From Acidobacteriota bacterium (GTDB taxonomy: Bacteria; Acidobacteriota; Holophagae; Acanthopleuribacterales; Acanthopleuribacteraceae): a DNA stretch of 64,000 bases. Position 1 is the stretch's first letter. Each line of letters starts with the position of its first letter. The DNA is taken from positions 62,001-126,000 of the forward strand of contig JAGQSC010000036.1 of assembly GCA_020439745.1 (NCBI GenBank), written 5' to 3'. A model generated the notes under the pieces. It searched no databases. It had not been told where the DNA came from and was given only the letters and a program-made list of their open reading frames with translations. Both the position numbers and the translations under genes were made by a program. Positions 62,711 through 64,000 of this stretch are shown in pieces.

Positions 62711-64000
62711 TCAGTTGAAGAGTGGGAATTGACGCATGTTGAAGTTGTCATAAAAAAGGGTCATGCCGAAGAACTGTGGGGCAAACAGCGGGATTCCTTG
62801 AGGCGAGGCTGTGATAAGGCCTGTCTCGCCAAGCGGGAACATGGACTGAATACGTACGGGACCATTTGGCCCCATCTCGACACAATGTGCGTAGGTAGAT
62901 CTGCTGGAAAATGGCGTGGTCCAAATGGCAGTGGGAAGGAGCGGATGAAAATAGTCGATTTGCCCCCGTGCGTCCGTGCCCCAGGGTCTTGGACCCAACT
63001 CAGCCAATGCCTCGTCAAGGGCTTGCAACACAATGTCGTTTACATTCTGGGGCGCACCACCATCGGCATTCGAAAACCAGTCATAACGTATCTCGAGGGT
63101 GGTGCCACCCAATGCGTGCAACAGTACCTGAAAGGCCTGCACGCGGCTGAAGGACCCGAGTTCGTCGGCAAACGTCTTATTCAAAACGTTTTTCACCCAC
63201 AGATCAGATAAGATCCAGGAGTCATCGCGATTCTGGCCGAGAACCCAGTGAAGTGGACCGCCAGACACGAAATGGCCGTCCCAGACATTGAGTAGATTCA
63301 CCGCATTGACCCGCTCGGCCGTTGGGTTGCCGTCCACGATGTCACTAAACGCGCTTGATACGAACGACCAGATGTTGCCGCCACCCCCAAACGAGTCGGT
63401 GGTTGCGATCGTGATTGCTGTGTCGCGCACATCATCAAAACGCATCAAATCAAAGGATTCGAGATGTTCCTGAATGACATGGGCACGGTGGGCCGGGCCA
63501 AAAGCAAAACTACTTCCGAATGGCGCATTGTCGTAGCCTAAGCTCGCTTTGTTGTTCCAGCCACCATAATAGCCCTGCGCCGGATTGCTGTCGTGCGCTA
63601 TCTCCTTGCGCAGGGTATTGCTGTACTCAATCGGTGTCCCGAATGTGCCTTGCGGAAAGCGGAAATCTCCATTTGGCCGTACCGGATCTCGGCCCGACAT
63701 CCAGTAGGCAATGTTGCCTTCGCGGTCGGCATAACAAAAATGCTGGCTAACACCCACATCCGCGACCGCATCGCCGAAATCGTCCATGGACTCGGCACGC
63801 GCCATGTTGAGAAATGCGTTGACCGTGTCAAACTCAAAGCCCCAGTGTGCGTATTTCCAAGCGACGATAGGCGCCTGACTGACCACCGGTCCATGATTCG
63901 TGCGATATACGTCTAGAACCACGTCGTCGCCTCCGCGTACCTGGATGGTGGTTTGGTGGTGGGGTCCCCCGCTGAGAGCGGACGGTGGTTCAATATACAA
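62711..64000 (-). CDS. Penicillin acylase family protein (S45), C-terminal part
   Basis: About 429 residues run from the window edge to a stop at 62711. The segment DVYRTNHGPVVS and the later QHFCYADREGNIAYWMSGRDPVRP are typical of the beta chain of N-terminal-nucleophile acylases (AHL acylase, penicillin or cephalosporin acylase). The region with the catalytic Ser after the autocleavage site lies outside the window, so activity cannot be judged. These periplasmic enzymes hydrolyse amides such as acyl-homoserine lactones. The 5' part is missing. Confidence 0.88.
   Translation of the reverse strand: MYIEPPSALSGGPHHQTTIQVRGGDDVVLDVYRTNHGPVVSQAPIVAWKYAHWGFEFDTVNAFLNMARAESMDDFGDAVADVGVSQHFCYADREGNIAYWMSGRDPVRPNGDFRFPQGTFGTPIEYSNTLRKEIAHDSNPAQGYYGGWNNKASLGYDNAPFGSSFAFGPAHRAHVIQEHLESFDLMRFDDVRDTAITIATTDSFGGGGNIWSFVSSAFSDIVDGNPTAERVNAVNLLNVWDGHFVSGGPLHWVLGQNRDDSWILSDLWVKNVLNKTFADELGSFSRVQAFQVLLHALGGTTLEIRYDWFSNADGGAPQNVNDIVLQALDEALAELGPRPWGTDARGQIDYFHPLLPTAIWTTPFSSRSTYAHCVEMGPNGPVRIQSMFPLGETGLITASPQGIPLFAPQFFGMTLFYDNFNMRQFPLFN

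Noticed and set aside
1-64000. CRISPR arrays, tRNA or rRNA genes, insertion sequences
   Set aside because: No regular repeats with spacers, no cloverleaf or ribosomal sequences and no transposase frames were seen by eye; short tRNA genes could still be missed without a search tool.

Overview
The window is a dense, mid-GC chromosomal stretch of a Gram-negative bacterium with about 50 genes and no rRNA, tRNA, phage or insertion sequence. My best guess is Acidobacteriota, in the Holophagae/Acanthopleuribacter neighbourhood. The guess rests on gene style only: an OmpR-type winged helix fused to a STAND ATPase, a Ser/Thr kinase fused to TPRs, giant PKD proteins, a TPR-tailed sulfatase-like enzyme, a PATAN/DUF4388 response regulator and M1, M15 and metzincin peptidases. 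No marker gene in the window proves it.

Layout. Positions 1-3264 hold a partial alpha/beta hydrolase, a TRAP transporter membrane pair and a secreted protein. Positions 3390-6825 hold an ATP-grasp enzyme, a TPR protein and a hemolysin III protein. Positions 6864-13453 are a complete, translationally coupled trp operon (E-G-D-CF-B-A, all on the minus strand). It has its own promoter, a Trp-rich leader peptide and an attenuator. Positions 13514-24204 carry a phosphoesterase, a secreted metzincin, a lipoprotein, dodecin, the winged-helix/STAND regulator, uppS, a class A beta-lactamase-like enzyme, plsC, a thioredoxin-GYF protein and htpX.

Positions 24205-26700 look like an accessory island: four small plus-strand genes (unknown, 2H-phosphoesterase-like, higB, higA) with two attC-like segments and no integrase. 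Positions 26714-37293 hold a DUF937 protein, a kinase-TPR protein directly downstream of a 1545-residue PKD/PPC protein, and a coupled M15 peptidase/L,D-transpeptidase pair. Positions 37434-42645 hold a secreted protein, a sulfatase-like TPR enzyme coupled to a parvulin lipoprotein, and a PAP2 phosphatase.

Two gene sets stand out. Positions 42785-46119 encode an operon of a roadblock protein, an ODP-like diiron oxygen-sensor fold, a REC-PATAN-TPR response regulator, a ParA ATPase and a second roadblock-like protein; I infer an oxygen- or redox-responsive polarity or motility module. Positions 48717-58563 encode nine overlapping minus-strand genes: Rieske oxygenase, NTF2-like membrane protein, desaturase, a PAP2 to squalene/phytoene-synthase-like fusion, two B12-type radical SAM enzymes, two GNAT-like proteins and a GH3-family adenylating enzyme. 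I know of no described pathway with this set; it looks like a lipid or isoprenoid biosynthetic cluster. The window ends with a membrane protein and M1 peptidase pair, murI, and the 3' part of a penicillin-acylase gene.
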